In this document: piece by piece, positions 1 through 10,958 of the stretch
How the letters are laid out: every line of letters starts with the position of its first letter
Position numbering within the stretch: the first letter of the stretch is position 1
NCBI RefSeq assembly: GCF_000281045.1
Contig: NW_008246096.1
Coordinates: forward strand, 163,727-227,726
Length of the DNA stretch: 64,000 nucleotides
From: Saprolegnia diclina VS20
Lineage: Eukaryota > Oomycota > Saprolegniomycetes > Saprolegniales > Saprolegniaceae
Direction: 5' to 3'
The notes under the pieces: model-generated
What the model saw: only the letters and a program-made list of their open reading frames with translations
Database searches by the model: none
Told to the model about the DNA's origin: nothing
Position numbers and translations under genes: made by a program

Positions 1-373
1 AACTCACGTGGCGCTGGAGCGCCCACGTCACGCCCTTCTCGTCCGTGAAGCGGTCCGGCTTGGAGCTGCCAAAGGCAGAGTACATGGGGCCCGTCGGCGC
101 CTCGTCCGCCTTGGCCGGCGCGGGCTCCGAGCGGTAGATCTTGGCGTTGGCATACCCGAGCTTGATGGTAATGTTACGCTCGAGCTCGTTCTTGAAGCGC
201 ACAGTCTGCACGCCCGAGATGGCCTTGACGACCGTCGACTTGCCGTGGGCGACATGGCCGATCGTACCAATGTTGATGGTCGCCTGGCGCGAGATGACCT
301 CGGGCGTGAGCGGCGTGAGCGTCTTTGGGTCGAGCGCCGAGAGGTCCTGGACGGCCAGCTGCGAGTTGTTCAT
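1..373 (-). CDS. EIF2S3: Translation initiation factor eIF2 subunit gamma, N-terminal part (runs off window)
   Basis: The GTPase subunit of eIF2 delivers initiator Met-tRNA to the 40S ribosome in the cytosol. The reading frame starts at the ATG at 373-371 and gives about 124 residues. It shows the eIF2-gamma P-loop GHVAHGKST, followed by the family-specific stretch [20 protein letters not shown]. It reaches RHVS at the window edge, just before where the DCPGH motif is expected. An in-frame stop lies a short way upstream of this ATG, so the start is secure. No intron is seen in this part. Two TCCGGAT-like sites lie about 80-100 bp upstream. The identification is very safe; the rest of the protein is outside the window. 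Confidence 0.95.
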   Translation of the reverse strand, partial: MNNSQLAVQDLSALDPKTLTPLTPEVISRQATINIGTIGHVAHGKSTVVKAISGVQTVRFKNELERNITIKLGYANAKIYRSEPAPAKADEAPTGPMYSAFGSSKPDRFTDEKGVTWALQRHVS

Positions 374-919
374 CGTCGAGGCTTGCGAATATGACTGGAC
401 GAAGGCGTAGTCAATGCTATCTCAGCCACTGAAAATCCCCGAAACCCACCATGTCCGGATGGACTTTACCGGATGACGGAATTTGATTGTGGCCGACCGC
501 GCGGCCGAAGCGACAGGGCCGACGTGGCGCCGTCGCCTCGCCGGCCGGGTTGTGCTTGGCGGCCCAGCGAAGCGGCGCAGACGCTTCTTCCATCTCGGTC
601 AAATGTGCTTGTGGGCGATAGCGGTCGTAGAAGCGAGGCCATCGCGTTCGTATGGCCTTGGCATGTGCGGAGGAAGACGACGTGGGCATGACGCACGGCA
701 ACAACCCTGCGGCAACAGCATCTCTCGCCAGTCCAAGAAGGTCTTGTAGCAGCATGCCATAGGAATCTTCGCGGCAATGCAGTATCGCACGTGCCTGGCT
801 CGACCCGATGGCAAACACAACGAAGTCGAAAGGCCCATCATGTTATGCAGAGACCACAGTCTAGAGACCGTGGTCTGCCATGCGAGTACTGTAGCAAAAG
901 ACGCACTCGGTACTTGTCC
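374..919. other. Intergenic, upstream of eIF2-gamma; no gene seen
   Basis: This stretch lies between the eIF2-gamma start and the 3' end of the Erv46 gene, both on the minus strand. Open frames of 70-130 codons exist here, but none resembles a protein or has a plausible start context. TCCGGAT (454-460) and ACCGGAT (468-474) are probable promoter elements of eIF2-gamma. Confidence 0.5.
454..474. promoter_or_regulatory. TCCGGAT-type promoter element, two imperfect copies
   Basis: TCCGGAT at 454-460 and ACCGGAT at 468-474 lie about 80-100 bp upstream of the eIF2-gamma ATG. They are imperfect versions of the ATCCGGAT palindrome found upstream of other starts in this window. Confidence 0.4.
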
Positions 920-2704
920 TTAGAGAAGCGGCGATGCTTTCCGCTTGCTCGAGATGACGTTGTACATGGCTGCGTCCACGAGCCCCATGACCTAGTTCAT
1001 AAGCTCAGTCGAGATGCATGAACCAAGATAAGCAGTAGTATGTACGGTGAAGACGCCGCCGACGATGGCGCAGACGCTGGTCAGGAACGGGACGAGTCCC
1101 TTCTGCGTCTGCTCGATGCGAAACTTGATGGGCGAGAACTCGTATGCAAACGTAATGCGCGGGAGCCCCTTCTGCCCCGTCGGCGTCATCTCCAGAAAAT
1201 GCTCGGTCGCCGAGTACTGGTTGGACTTGATCTCGTCGCCGTTCAAGAACGAATAGTCGGTCGAGACAACCTACAGAATAGACAATCGTAACCACAGTTG
1301 GTAAGCTCGAGTGGCGGACCTTGAGAAAGTACTGGTACGCGCCGCGCGTGCCCTCGGCAAGGTGCTTGACGCGCGCGTTGAGAGGGTTCTTCATGTTCTA
1401 CACATCGTGTTAAAAGGAGTCGAGCGCATGACGACGTACGGGGTACTCTTGGCCAAACGTGAGCGCGTGGATCGTGTGCGAGTTGTCAAAGACCTTGAAC
1501 GTCGAGTCCAAGACATCGTCCGCGACAAGGTACCCGCTTTGAAAGATCTTGGACGGCGCGAAGTAAAACTTGCCAGCGACCTAATGCCCTCGCACGCATG
1601 CGAATGCGATCGTCTTTGCGGAGAGGGTACCTTGGCGACGTCCAGATGGCCCGTGATGCGGCAGCCTTCCTTGATGTCGCCCTTGAGGATAGACTCCAAG
1701 TCGGCGTTCATGCACTAGAGAGTGGCTCAACATTCGGCGAGCTTTCGACGCGTAGGAATATACCTGCACCACGTTGTGCAAGCTCGGGAGCGCCCAGTTG
1801 CGACGAACGTACGCGCTCTTGACGTCCTCGCACGTGTTGCAGCACTAGAGATAACGTGACGTGGCTACAAAGGCACTGCGTGACGGTGGCCGTACCTCGC
1901 CCGGATCGCCGGCGCCGTAGCAGTTGCCGCACTTGGAGCTACTCTTCGTTAGACCTCTTGGTACATGTAAAGGTGATACAGCGTACCCGTCGGATTGAAC
2001 GGCGAGTTGCGACTCGTTGACAAGCGCACCACCAATCTAGCGGACACCGAGAGGTCAGGAGCACAGCCCTCATCATTGGGCATCCACCGTTTCTTTGATC
2101 TTTTCGCCAATGGCGTTGCCTACACACTCGCGAGATGATGGCTGTGCATGTAGAAGCGTTCGCTGTACCCTGAAGGTCCAAGCGCGTCTTGTGAATGTTG
2201 TCGATGACGTCGAGCTAGACATGCAATGCTCAGGAGGTGCAAGGAGGAAGAAGCGCATGACGTACTTGAACGCGGCCGGCAAGATCCGCATGTTCGATGG
2301 AGACGATCTGGCAGGGCATGCTACATGGAGCGTCGCACCTTCTTCACCGGTAGCGCGTATCGTACCGAGGAAACGCAATGTCAAAGTTGATCGAGAGATT
2401 CACATTGCGCGTGCCATCCACATACATCTTGTCGACCGTATCCTACGCACACATGTGAGCCCTATCGCTAGAGAGCAGCGCCGGGTCACGCACCACGGCC
2501 AAGTGGTAGGCAAGCTCCGAGAAGAAGAGGTAGGCCATGAGGATGAAGGCGCAGAGCGAGACTAGCCACAGCAGCATGAGACCATCGTGGCATCGAGGGT
2601 AGCGAGGTCGTACAGAGGCCGCCCTGGGTCGTGCGGACCTTGAACTCTTCGAGCGTCTTGGGGTTTGCGTCGAAGCCCTTGATCTTCTGCCACATCGACG
2701 CCAT
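920..2704 (-). CDS. ERGIC3: ERGIC3/Erv46-type ER-Golgi cargo receptor
   Basis: Erv46 works with Erv41 in COPII/COPI vesicles cycling between ER and Golgi. About ten exons were pieced together by eye. The N-terminus reads DANPKTLEEFKVRTTQGG, the family signature before the first membrane segment. That segment (FSLCAFILMAYLFF) appears after removal of a 51 bp intron that starts GTACG and ends CTAG. A lumenal cysteine cluster (KCGNCYGAG, then CCNTCEDV) follows. The C-terminus has NQYSATEHF, FAYEFSPIKF and FLTSVCAIVGGVFT. A last small exon adds VMGLVDAAMYNVISS and ends in a lysine/arginine-rich tail, KRKASPLL. The start at 2704 is the first ATG in frame, and length and order fit the family. The family is certain; individual splice sites are less so. 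Confidence 0.95.
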
Positions 2705-2962
2705 GCTGTTCGTCGTTCGGCGCTTCCGAGCGGAACACGTAAGTGCTCGAAGTCGAATTTGGTACCTACGAACTTCGTAATTGAGCTAAAAACACTCAAG
2801 TCCATTTGATTTTTGATTCGACTAAGAAATCAACCCACAGAAAGCCAAACGCACAATGTGACCGCAGGAGCGCGACAGTCGAGGCGACTGACTAGACGAT
2901 TAACGGCCGTCGTCTCGTACATCTCTGCCCTTCGGTTTCACATTTGACACGTAGGAAGCAAT

Positions 2963-3439
2963 ATGCACCTCGCGCTTTGGCTCCTTGTGCTGCTGGTCGC
3001 GATGGCCGTCGACGCGATCGCCAATGGCTGTGAGCAGTGTCGTCTCACGGGACAGTGCGCGCAAGCAGCATACCACAACGTATCGGGCCACTACTGCGGC
3101 GAGTACCTTTCGCACAACGACAACTCGACTGTCTTGTGCTGCTGCCCCACCGGTCGTCTCTGCAACGCCACCACGACCACCTGCAACTGCGCCAGGCCCA
3201 CCACGACGAACGAAGCTACGGTCACAACACCACTGGTCTGCCTGGCAGCGTTCTTTCTCGTCTTCTTCAGCGGGCTCATCTGGTGCAGCAGCCAGCGCAG
3301 CACGGCAGTGCACGATGCATCGTCCTACGTCCTCTACAAAGACACCGACTCGACGGAATCGTCGGCGCGCGAGAGCGAGATCGGTGACTTTATCGGCAGC
3401 CACAACGACAACGCGAGCAAGCAACTCAAGGTCCAGTAG
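2963..3439 (+). CDS. Predicted one-pass membrane protein with cysteine-rich ectodomain
   Basis: This is a single-exon gene of 158 codons. Residues 1-20 form a clear signal peptide (MHLALWLLVLLVAMAVDAIA). They are followed by about 65 residues rich in cysteine (CEQC, ...CGEY, LCCCP, LCN, TCNC), a Thr-rich stalk, one membrane segment (LVCLAAFFLVFFSGLIW) and a polar, acidic cytosolic tail of about 50 residues. The predicted topology is type I at the cell surface or in the secretory system. No family is recognised. The cysteine spacing suggests a small disulfide-bonded recognition module, but that is inference. It is divergent from the Erv46 gene, with about 260 bp between their starts. Confidence 0.75.
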   Translation: MHLALWLLVLLVAMAVDAIANGCEQCRLTGQCAQAAYHNVSGHYCGEYLSHNDNSTVLCCCPTGRLCNATTTTCNCARPTTTNEATVTTPLVCLAAFFLVFFSGLIWCSSQRSTAVHDASSYVLYKDTDSTESSARESEIGDFIGSHNDNASKQLKVQ

Positions 3440-3982
3440 CACACGCGCGGTGGGCTCGTCGCGTTAGACTTTGTATGGTTGGCTGTCGTGCATCGAGTCC
3501 AACTTCGTTCCTTTTCCTCGTATGTACACTGTCGTACTTGGTGTCAGGCGGTCGGTGCATGCGGTGCAGACTGGTCGACAACTTTGTTGGGTGGTGGAAG
3601 AGACCGGAGCGCGTCAACGTGAGCGGTCGACTATGAGTGATAGGGTCGTCGTGTCGTGCACCCAATTGGACGATGGCACTTGAAGTGCGACTCGTCTCGT
3701 CGCGCGACTAAACTATTCTACTAGAAAACCGCGCCGTCGCTGCCAGCCTTGGCCGTAGCGAATGCATCCATGCTTCAATGCCACGCGTATATACACCCGA
3801 GCAGCTGGTGCAACGTTGCAAAAGACGTCCGTATTGGCGGCTTCACGCGCGTTCGCCACCAGCCCTGCTACGCCACTCGGATGCAACGCCCAGCCAAACG
3901 TTCACGGAAGTCGCCGTTAAATAAGGATCTACTTGGATGAAGCGGGTAGCACTACCTACGTCTATGCTCGTTGCAGCAAGCG
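3440..3982. other. Intergenic between two convergent small genes; no gene seen
   Basis: This holds the 3' flanks of the genes at 2963 and 3983. Only frames shorter than 80 codons without family resemblance are present. No repeat or RNA gene was recognised. Confidence 0.5.
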
Positions 3983-4300
3983 CTAAAAGAGCGTGGTCAC
4001 GACCATGAGGAAGAGACCGAGGAGCAAGAGCTTGAACGCGAGGTCTTTGTCTGGCACCGCCTTGGTCTTCTTCTTCTTCTTCTTCTTCGTGAGCGGCGCC
4101 GTCGCGGGTGACGGTGCCAGCGAGAGGTTGAGGTCGACGTGTGTTTGGTCGCACACGACGTGGCTCGGCAGCGCTGCGTCCATGAGCGCGAGGCGCGGAC
4201 ATGTGTCAAGCGACGGCTTGGACGTGGCCGTCGCGATGACGAGGAAGCCGACGCAGGCCATGAGCACGAGGAGGCTCCGCGGGACGTCGTACAGCAGCAT
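3983..4300 (-). CDS. Small predicted membrane protein with poly-lysine tract
   Basis: This codes for about 105 residues. An N-terminal hydrophobic segment (SLLVLMACVGFLVIATA) could be a signal peptide or anchor. A polar middle part with two cysteines (TCPRL, VVCDQTH) follows, then a run of seven lysines encoded by a CTT/TTC microsatellite. The C-terminal membrane segment is FKLLLLGLFLMVVTTLF, which ends the protein. A hydrophobic tail at the very end resembles tail-anchored or GPI-signal architecture; this is inference. An in-frame ATG also exists at 4390, but an ATCCGGAT promoter-type element lies only 8 bp above it, so the downstream ATG at 4300 is preferred. No family recognised. Confidence 0.5.
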   Translation of the reverse strand: MLLYDVPRSLLVLMACVGFLVIATATSKPSLDTCPRLALMDAALPSHVVCDQTHVDLNLSLAPSPATAPLTKKKKKKKTKAVPDKDLAFKLLLLGLFLMVVTTLF

Positions 4301-5070
4301 GTATGAGGCGCCGATCGAAATCGAAAATGGACGCTTCCTCGTTGGGTTCCAACCGGTGTCGCAGTCGAGTGATACAAACGCCGAGATCATGTCTCGTATC
4401 CGGATAGTCCGGTATATCTTCCGGTTGGCACCGTTTCGGCGCTAATTTGAGGCCCTTTGCCGCGCCAAAATGGTGGCGTTCAAGGTCTCCAGGTCCTATC
4501 TTGGGCTCATGGGCAGTACGAGCTATCGATGGACTTATGACCTTGAGACTATGGTAGACGAACCCTCGAGACGCGCAGGCCATCGGGTGGCATGAACTAT
4601 CACTGTGGCAGAGCGAATTTCGGAATGCATTGGTTACGCCACGACGATCAATCAAGCTGGCTGGATCGCATTCGGCGAGGCTACTGTGACCGCCACTATA
4701 ATCACCCCGCAGCCAGCCTTTCAACAACGTAGCAGGTGCAAGAGCAAAGGCTCCGGCTCGCTCTAGCTACTGTATATTTAAAGGAGCTTTGGTTTCGACA
4801 CTGCACAAGTAAGTTGGCGCTGTGCAGCTGGACTACAAGTGACCACCACGAACTGCAGAGCTCCGGACCATCACCTACTTGAGCTGGAGCGTGAAGGATG
4901 AGGATACCGAATATAGCCTCGGTCCGCCATCCTCCTCATCGCTTGGGCTGCGCTTGCACTTGGCGCTACAAAGCTGCACTTGCTCGATTTCGCAAAACAA
5001 CCCTGTGCAATACTCTGTAATCGTATATTTCGATATTTGCTTTCAGAGGTACTTGCACTTCCAACACACC
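4301..5070. other. Shared upstream region of divergent genes
   Basis: This separates the start of the small membrane protein (minus) from the nucleotidyltransferase-exonuclease gene (plus). It contains ATCCGGAT at 4398-4405 and an AT-rich TATATTTAAAG stretch near 4773-4783. The open frame upstream of 5071 has no ATG before that position. No gene is seen. Confidence 0.5.
4398..4405. promoter_or_regulatory. ATCCGGAT palindrome upstream of small membrane protein
   Basis: An exact copy of the recurrent 8-bp palindrome. It lies 98 bp above the preferred start at 4300. Confidence 0.5.
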
Positions 5071-7694
5071 ATGGACACGGAGCCGAAGAAGAAGAAGCGC
5101 CGATGCGTCTCCAAGGCCGAGCGCTTGGCCAAGCGCATGCAAGCAGTCTCACTGCAGGAAGACGAGAAGTTGGCGCAGGTCGAGGCGCTCTGCGCGACCG
5201 ACTCGAGCCAAGACTGGGACGCCGCCCATCGGCTGGCCACGTCGCCGACGACGCGCGCGGCCTTCCTCGCGATCTTGCTCCAGAAGCACCAAGCCAAGGC
5301 TGCCGCACACTACACACGCCGGTGGGATCCGCCAGAGGATCTCTCGCGGCTGCTGGAGAACGATCGTGTCCTGGCGGCGTTGCACGCCCATGCCGCGACG
5401 GCCGCGACCTTTCTGAGCGCGTGGCGCGATGCGCCGGTTCCGCCCGCAGCGCTGCGCACGCTTCTCCTCGACTTTGTGCTGCCATGGATCGAGCGCAAGG
5501 AAGACGCGCCACTGCAGATCCTACTGCACCAGTTTGCCGCGCTCAAGTGGCGCCTCCTGGACCACGCGCTCGTGACCACGCAGGGCCAGCACCTCGTCAA
5601 CCAGTTCGCTCACGTCGTACGCAGCCTCTACGACGAGCCCGAGATCGCGCGACCACTGACTCCGTGGCTCGAGACAGTCTCGGCTCCGATCGACGTCCAT
5701 CCTCGCGAATATGTGCGCAAGCAGGTGGAAGATGTCTTGCAGCGCGTCTGGCCCGACGCGCGCGTCCACCTCTTTGGTTCGTCCGTCACTGGCCTCTGCG
5801 CGCCCGACAGCGACGTAGACCTCTGCGTTCTCGTGCCATCGGCGCCCGGGCGCTTTGCCGACTCGGTTGCTCTCGCCGTCGATATGCACGAGCACCTCTC
5901 GCTCTACCTGCCATCACCGCACTCAATGGTCGTCAAGAACGCGCGCATCCCCGTCATCAAGATGCACTTGCATGGTCTCGATGTGGACATTTGTATCAAC
6001 AACACGGCCGCGCTCTGGAACTCGCAGCTGCTCGTGGCCCTCTTCATCGCGTACCCTGCCCTGCGCCCGCTCTGTGTGTGTCTTCGGTCGTGGGCCGCGC
6101 GCCGGTCGCTGCTCAAGTCGTCAACGTGCTCGCATTCGCTCTCGCCGTACGCCTTTGTCTTGCTCATCGTGTACTGGCTCCAAGTGCGCGGGTACCTTCC
6201 GTTCGTTGATGTGTCCTTCGACGACAGTCTGTCGGTTCCCATCGCACGTATCGATGACGCGATCGCGTCCGCGCTGGACGAAGCGCTGCCGCCATCCAAG
6301 ACGCTCGCGACGACAGCAGTGCCGTCGCTGCTCGTCAACTTTTTCGTCTTTTACGCGGCCGACTTTGCCAACAACACGGACATTGCGTCCCTCCGGCGCT
6401 GCGCTTTGCACAAGCCCAAGCCCAATGGCACGCTCCATCTCGAGGACCCGATTGAAGTCGACCGCAACTTGGGCACGTACCTCAACAAGCTCTCGCAGCG
6501 CACGCTGCGCCTCGAGTTTGTGCGCGCGTGCGTCTTGGTGCACCAGGCGTTGCATCCCGAGACAAATGTCGCGCGCGAGGCGGTCGGAAGCCTCTACTTT
6601 GGACGCGATGCGAGCCTTCCAGTGCCGACGCGGTCGGTTCTCGACGTCTTGATGCGACCGCGCGCATCGCATCACTTTGGCTGGAGCATGGCCGGAGATA
6701 TGATTGCGTCCGAAGCGTTCACAACGGTTGTCGTCACGGCGCTCGACGCGTTTCCAAGTCTGGCCGGCGTCGATGTCGTCGGCGTCGACTGCGAAGGCGC
6801 CAACCTCGGCCGGTCCGGGTCGCTCACCCTCGTCTCGCTTGCGATCGGGCCGATCGTGTACCTCGTGGACGTACTCACCAACCCATTACTTCTTGGCCCT
6901 CTCAAGCTTTTGCTCGAGAGCCGATCGATCGTCAAGGTCCTGCATGACTGCCGGAAAGACAGTGACGCGCTGCTTCACACGGCAGGTATTTCGCTTACCC
7001 ACGTCTTCGACACGCAGGTAAACTGTGCGCTGGTCCGTGTGAACGCTCAATGTACTTCTGCAGGTCGCCCATGCAGTGCTGCACCAGCTGCGCAAGCCCG
7101 CGGCCAAGGACGATGGCCGCCATCTCGTGGTACGCACCCTTTTCGACGGTGGGCGAGTGCAAGCTTGTTGCGTAGGGACCAAGCGCCAGTGTCATTGCGC
7201 TCGACAATGCCAACCACGAATGCGTCGCGTACGCGGATGTGTTGAGCCACTATTTGTCACTGCCGCCGTCGCGCGTCAAGGCCAGCGTGAAGGAAGCCAT
7301 GACGAGTGACGACGCGACGTGGACGCGCCGGCCTCTCTCCGCCGACCTCCTCGAGTATGCCGCGATGGATGTTGCCTATCTGAGCGTCTTGCACCGCCTC
7401 ATGACCCATGCGCTTGGCCCGCACATGGGCTTGTGTGACGCGCGTGCGGCTGCGTATCTCGGCTGCCGCGACTGGAGCTTTGCACCAACGCGACTGGTTG
7501 GCGCCTCTGTGCCTGGGTTCATTCACAACATTACGTCCAAGTATGTGTACGTGACACTGTCGCCGTCCACGGTCGGGCTTCTCTCGACGACCGACGCGGT
7601 CAAGGCACCGGTCAGCGACGACATGCAAAAGCTGGCGGTGGGCGACGCGATCACTGTCGAGGTCGGCCACGACCGCAGCGTCAAGTGGATCTAA
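5071..7694 (+). CDS. Terminal nucleotidyltransferase (TUTase/Cid1 type) fused to DEDDy 3'-5' exonuclease
   Basis: This is predicted to encode about 843 residues in three exons (introns 7018-7063 and 7130-7175, both keeping frame). The N-terminus is lysine-rich (PKKKKRR), a possible nuclear signal. Residues around 230-300 hold a DNA-polymerase-beta-like nucleotidyltransferase: FGSSVTGL, then SDVDLCV with two catalytic aspartates, then LDVDICIN with the third. A PAP-associated domain follows (LEDPIEVDRNLGTYL). The C-terminal third is an RNase D/EXD1-like exonuclease: VDCEG supplies D and E, HDCRKDSDAL the next aspartate, and LLEYAAMDVAYL the Tyr-x3-Asp of motif III. All expected catalytic acids are present in both halves. 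The first enzyme family adds U or A tails to RNA 3' ends; the second removes 3' nucleotides. One chain carrying both is unusual. The start is the first ATG, and long open sequence above it lacks one. Confidence 0.85.
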
Positions 7695-7737
7695 GACCGC
7701 CAAACTTCTTTGATCGTAATCGTAGTACGGTTGTGCA

Positions 7738-10110
7738 TTAGGTCGAGGCTTTGGACGATGCGTCGCCGTCGTTAAATATTTCGTGGAGTGCGCACCGGTT
7801 GAGCATTTGGTGTTTGAGCAGCAGTTGTCGCCGGTTGATGTGCGCGTCAAAGGTGTTGATGCGCGACGAGAGCACTTCTTCGCGGATGTCGGTCTGCAGC
7901 GCCTTGAGGATCTCGACCATGCTCGGCCGCGCTTTCGGGTCGTCATCGAGGCAGCGCGAAATGAGCGCGTGCCGCTTGGGCGGACACGTCGACGGAATCG
8001 TCGGTCGGCGCACGCCACGCGCGACCTGGGCCATGATGTCGATCGTGCTCATGCCGTCGCAGTCAAAGTACGGGTCCTTGCGCGACTCGAGCTCAATGAG
8101 GACAATGCCAAAGCTGTAGCAGTCGACCGGTGTGCTGTACGGCGTCTCGCGCAGAATCTCGGGGGCGAGCCAGTACGGCGTGCCGACCATGGTGCGGAGG
8201 CACTCTTCCATGTGAATTTGCTTGGATTCGCCAAAGTCCGACACTTTGCAGGCGTACGTCGCCGAACAGAGGAGGTTGGCGCTCTTGAGATCGCGGTGGA
8301 TGATGTTGCTGTGGTGCAGATACGCCATTCCCTAGTCAACACATCTCAGCTAATGTGTTGAGGGAGAGCGCAAACCTGCGCGGCGTCGTTGGCGATCTGT
8401 AGCAAGGGATCGTTCCACTCGAGCGTCATGGACGACTGCAGGAGCGAGTGCACGTCGCCTTTCTCCATGTACTCGAGCACGATGCAAAGGTTCGAGATCG
8501 AGTCGATGCTGGCGCCAATGAACTGGACGACGTTCGGGTGGCGGAGACCCGCGAGGAGCTCAACGTGCGCCTTGAACTCGACAATGGTCTCGCGCGTCAA
8601 GACGCTCAGCCTACGACCATACGATGTGAGTTGCAACACTTTGGTGATGGCGTCTACCGCTTGATGGCGACGCGGAGACCCGTGTACTCGCCGCGCACAA
8701 CATCGCCTTTCACGTGCTCGCTCACGAGCTCGTGGAGCGTGAGCTCTTCAAACGGGATCGACACGTTGTGCAAAAACTCGTTCTCGGGCGACTTGGCGTG
8801 CAGCAGCTAATGCATCAAACATCCTTGGTACCGTCGTCCTCGAACGCACGAGGGACGTACTTCTTGGAGCAGCTGCTGTTCAATGGGGCCGACGCGGCCG
8901 CGGGTCGCGAGCTGCTGGCGGTTGACCGTGACACCGTGTTTGAGCGCCGTATTGACGCGTTCGGCGTCCATCTTGGAGTAAAACGTGTAGCGCGCGGCGC
9001 GGTCGAGGAGGTAAAACGCCACCAGCGTGAGCACAATCGGGAGGCAAATCGCAAAGACGAACGCGACAAAGTTCATCGACATGAAGATCTCGTACGAGCC
9101 GGCGTTGATTTTCCAGTTGATGACGTACACAAGCGCGGCCGAGAGCAGGACGAGAATGACCTACCCCTCGTCGTCATCAGCCACACTTGACTCGATCGTA
9201 CCTGGGGAAAATCGAGCTTGAGGCTCAGGCTGAACAGAATCGTGTCGGCGACCGCGTTGCACGCAAAGATGATCGAGATGTACTCGTTGAGCATGTCAAT
9301 GTACTCGAGGCGCCACGCGGCCAGGGTCGTGGACCCGTTGTTGTCGACCCAGTACGCGGGCGCGGGTACGTTCCTGCCACACGTTTGATGTTGGCTCCAC
9401 GCGTTGCGCTCGGTTTGGGATCGCTGGAAGACTGTGCCAAGGTAGATGAGCTTGCCCGTGCAATAGAGCGTCACGACGAGCGTCATGCAGTGCTTCCAAT
9501 AACGACGGGCCCAGTACATGAGCAGCTTGCTCTTGCCCCACGAATTGAGGAGGCGGAACGGGATGAGCGCAAGGCCGAGAGCGAACGGAAAGTACATGAA
9601 ATGCACGACAAGCAGATCCTCGCTCGCGAGGTACTCGAGGCCATGGAGGCCCTTGTAGTACCCGTCGTAGTTGACGAGGCCGCTGGGCGTCAATCGCGGC
9701 GACGCGCACGTCCACCAGACTGAGAAGACCAAGTGCGAGCCAAAGACGAGCGCTAGAATAAACTGCGACTGCCCGATCGCTTGCTGGCTCACGTCCATCT
9801 GATAGAGCTCCTCGGTGCGCGGGTTCCGGAATCGATTCGAGAACGGCAAGAGAAGGCTAGGCGCGTCGGGGCGCATGGACGCTGTCGTTGTGAGCGGCCC
9901 ACGGAGCGACTTGACCTCGCTCTCGAGGGCGGCGCTGCCTTGTCGCTTGCTCGAGAGATGCATGGGCGTCTCGAGCGAGATGGCTACATGGTCCGAGTTG
10001 CTCGAGCTGTCCATGTCGCTCTGTATCCTTGGCGTCTCCACCATGTCATGCTCTAAGGGCAGGCGCTTGGCCCAGAGCGACCGCGGGTTCGTGCAGAGCC
10101 GCCGAAGCAT
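7738..10110 (-). CDS. Polytopic membrane TKL-type protein kinase
   Basis: The N-terminal 120 residues are polar and Ser-rich. Next come about six hydrophobic segments, among them FILALVFGSHLVFSVWW, HFMYFPFALGLALIPF, MTLVVTLYCTGKLIYL, ISIIFACNAVADTILF, a segment around AALVYVINW, and FVFAICLPIVLTLVAFYLL. The C-terminal kinase domain is complete: VAIKR lysine, IIHRDLKSAN catalytic loop, SDFGESK magnesium loop and GTPYWLAPE. The style is that of tyrosine-kinase-like kinases. The kinase should face the cytosol, so this looks like a receptor-like kinase; its signal is unknown. At least four short introns split the gene. The first ATG of the long open frame is 10110, but the frame stays open to 10227, so a longer start through an upstream exon is possible. 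It is convergent with the nucleotidyltransferase-exonuclease gene, with 43 bp between stops. Confidence 0.85.
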
Positions 10111-10958
10111 CGCCGCTTGCTGGTCCAAAGGCTTCTGTCCCGGCGCAGGTGGGAGTAATGCTGGCGTGTAAAATACAGAAAACTCGGCGTTTGTATGCTG
10201 TTTAAAACACCAGTTGTTTTGATCCACCTTGAGCCACGCCAGATCCAGACAAAGAATTAAACTATCTTGCTGGTTCTATGCCACATACTATATTTTAAAA
10301 GAATGCATCTCGCCGACTCAGATCTGCGCTCGTTTCGGGCTGGGCCGAAAACAAGATTGCACTTGAGCTCGAGCCTCGCAGAGGTGACGAGAGAGAAGAC
10401 GACCGCGGATGGATGGACTCGCTAATGGACATTGGGGATGGGAAGGCGCAATCACAAGAGGTTGGATACTAGTTGTCGTACGTACCTGAACCTCGCAGCG
10501 AATCAAATGCAGCGTTCGGCGTGTCCATGGACCCAACAAGAAATCGTGTCGATGACATCACCACGCCAATGAGATCCGTCCGAGCACGTGAAGCTAGCAA
10601 TATAACGTTCAATAGCTACGTCTCTCTAACCTGTACAAGGCCTCGACTTGGCCCTCGTTAACAAGCAAGCAAGGCGCTCGACCCGAGCGTAGAAAGGTCA
10701 TGTCAGAATCTGCCCGATCGCAGATGGTGGCAGGGAAACGAGCGTCCAAATCGTGTCTGCACCATACAGTGTATGTTAAATGAGGACAAATCCGAAATCA
10801 AAGCCAACAAATCCCAGGACATATGACCTGTTAGAATACATATATTGTGATACTGTATTGGCATGTTGCTCTCTCCGATCTTGTGAGATATCGAAAGTGA
10901 GAGGGTCTCTTTTGATGTGAGGGGCTTGTTCCAGTTTGGTGTCTTGGCCGGAAGCAAC
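10111..10958. other. Divergent promoter region between kinase and ARPC2 genes
   Basis: About 850 bp, AT-richer than the flanking coding sequence. There is no frame with family resemblance, and no repeat or RNA gene was recognised. Confidence 0.45.

Noticed and set aside
417-818. 133-codon minus-strand frame upstream of eIF2-gamma
   Set aside because: No family resemblance, lies in the promoter region, and contains the TCCGGAT elements.
4879-5070. N-terminal extension of the nucleotidyltransferase-exonuclease protein
   Set aside because: The open frame continues upstream, but the only possible initiator there is TTG; ATG 5071 has a good context.
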